From: Nocardia asteroides
GTDB lineage: Bacteria; Actinomycetota; Actinomycetes; Mycobacteriales; Mycobacteriaceae
Direction of reading: 5' to 3'
DNA length: 64,000 bases
NCBI RefSeq assembly: GCF_900637185.1
Contig: NZ_LR134352.1
Location: 682,001 to 746,000, forward strand
The translations under genes and the position numbers were made by a program. This document shows, piece by piece, positions 63,771 through 64,000 of the stretch (the stretch's first letter is position 1; each line of letters starts with the position of its first letter). Below the pieces are notes generated by a model. The model made no database searches and was not told the DNA's origin. It saw only the letters and a program-made list of their open reading frames with translations.

Positions 63771-64000
63771 TCACGGTGCGCCGAACCCCGCCGCCGTCAG
63801 CGCCGCCCGGCCGGTCGGCCCGGTCACCAGTTCGGCGAACTTCGCCGCCGCCGCGGCCTGCTTCGAATCAGCGACCACCGCAATCGGATACGTGTTCACC
63901 GCGGCCGTGGCCTGCGGCACCGGCACCGCGGTCACCTTCGCGCCCGCGCTCGCCGCGTCGGTGACGTAGACCAGCCCGGCGTCGGCCTGACCCGAGGTGA
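63771..64000 (-). CDS. modA: Molybdate-binding protein ModA, C-terminal part (cut by the window edge)
   Basis: Translating the minus strand from the edge gives [20 protein letters not shown], then [20 protein letters not shown], and the end [20 protein letters not shown] with GAP and a TGA stop at 63771. [13 protein letters not shown] and the NTYPIAVV strand are typical of ModA periplasmic-type binding proteins. It lies 43 nt upstream of modB on the same strand. The N-terminus with the signal sequence is outside the window. Confidence 0.88.
   Translation of the reverse strand, partial: TSGQADAGLVYVTDAASAGAKVTAVPVPQATAAVNTYPIAVVADSKQAAAAAKFAELVTGPTGRAALTAAGFGAP

Overview
The window is high-GC DNA with dense, mostly overlapping genes. 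It carries a complete mce operon, a DUF3068/DUF2613 envelope locus, a TIGR03084 protein, a mycobacterial-type DinB2 polymerase, a ugpAEBC uptake operon, a YkuD L,D-transpeptidase and paired XRE/DUF397 genes. Together these point to a mycolic-acid-containing actinomycete, most likely Nocardia or a close relative; genus is inference. No rRNA, tRNA, CRISPR array, insertion sequence or phage gene was recognised, so this looks like ordinary chromosome.

Layout. 0.1-9.7 kb: YhdH-type oxidoreductase, DinB2, a hotdog thioesterase, a MazEF-like toxin-antitoxin pair, lon with a HAIR-like operator, a shortened MpaB/DUF2236 gene, the DUF3068-DUF2613 pair, an exported protein and a divergent TetR regulator. 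10-19.3 kb: a signalling block of an HSP90-family ATPase, a 939-residue repeat protein and a membrane Ser/Thr kinase on one strand, followed by a LAL-type LuxR regulator. 19.4-27.6 kb: small metabolic and envelope genes (ABM-like/YceI pair, YWTD propeller, internally shortened 3-hydroxyacyl-CoA dehydrogenase, DUF445, TIGR03084, an exported protein coupled to L-2-hydroxyglutarate oxidase, SRPBCC, RNase HI).

27.6-37.2 kb: a complete mce locus on the minus strand, yrbEA-yrbEB-mceA-B-C-D-E-F plus an Mce-associated protein. All five mce-mce junctions are 4-nt ATGA overlaps, so the lipid-import machine is translated as a coupled unit. 37.6-43.3 kb: secreted S1 protease, EmrB-type exporter, LppU-like lipoprotein, serine hydrolase and cytochrome P450. 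43.5-48.9 kb: L,D-transpeptidase with a U-tract terminator, then ugpA-E-B-C.

48.9-57.5 kb: Fic protein, metallo-beta-lactamase-fold hydrolase, M13 metallopeptidase, the DUF397/XRE pair with a divergent unknown gene, pirin, and an MFS transporter that looks leaderless. 57.5-64 kb: secreted DUF4185 protein, pxpABC (5-oxoprolinase) and modABC (molybdate uptake; modA runs off the end).

Strongest leads: DinB2 with Gln at the ribose steric-gate position; the HSP90/repeat-protein/kinase cassette; the HAIR-like element in front of lon; the palindrome covering the ribosome binding site and start codon of the antitoxin; and a structured, palindrome-rich non-coding stretch at 24.29-24.53 kb.
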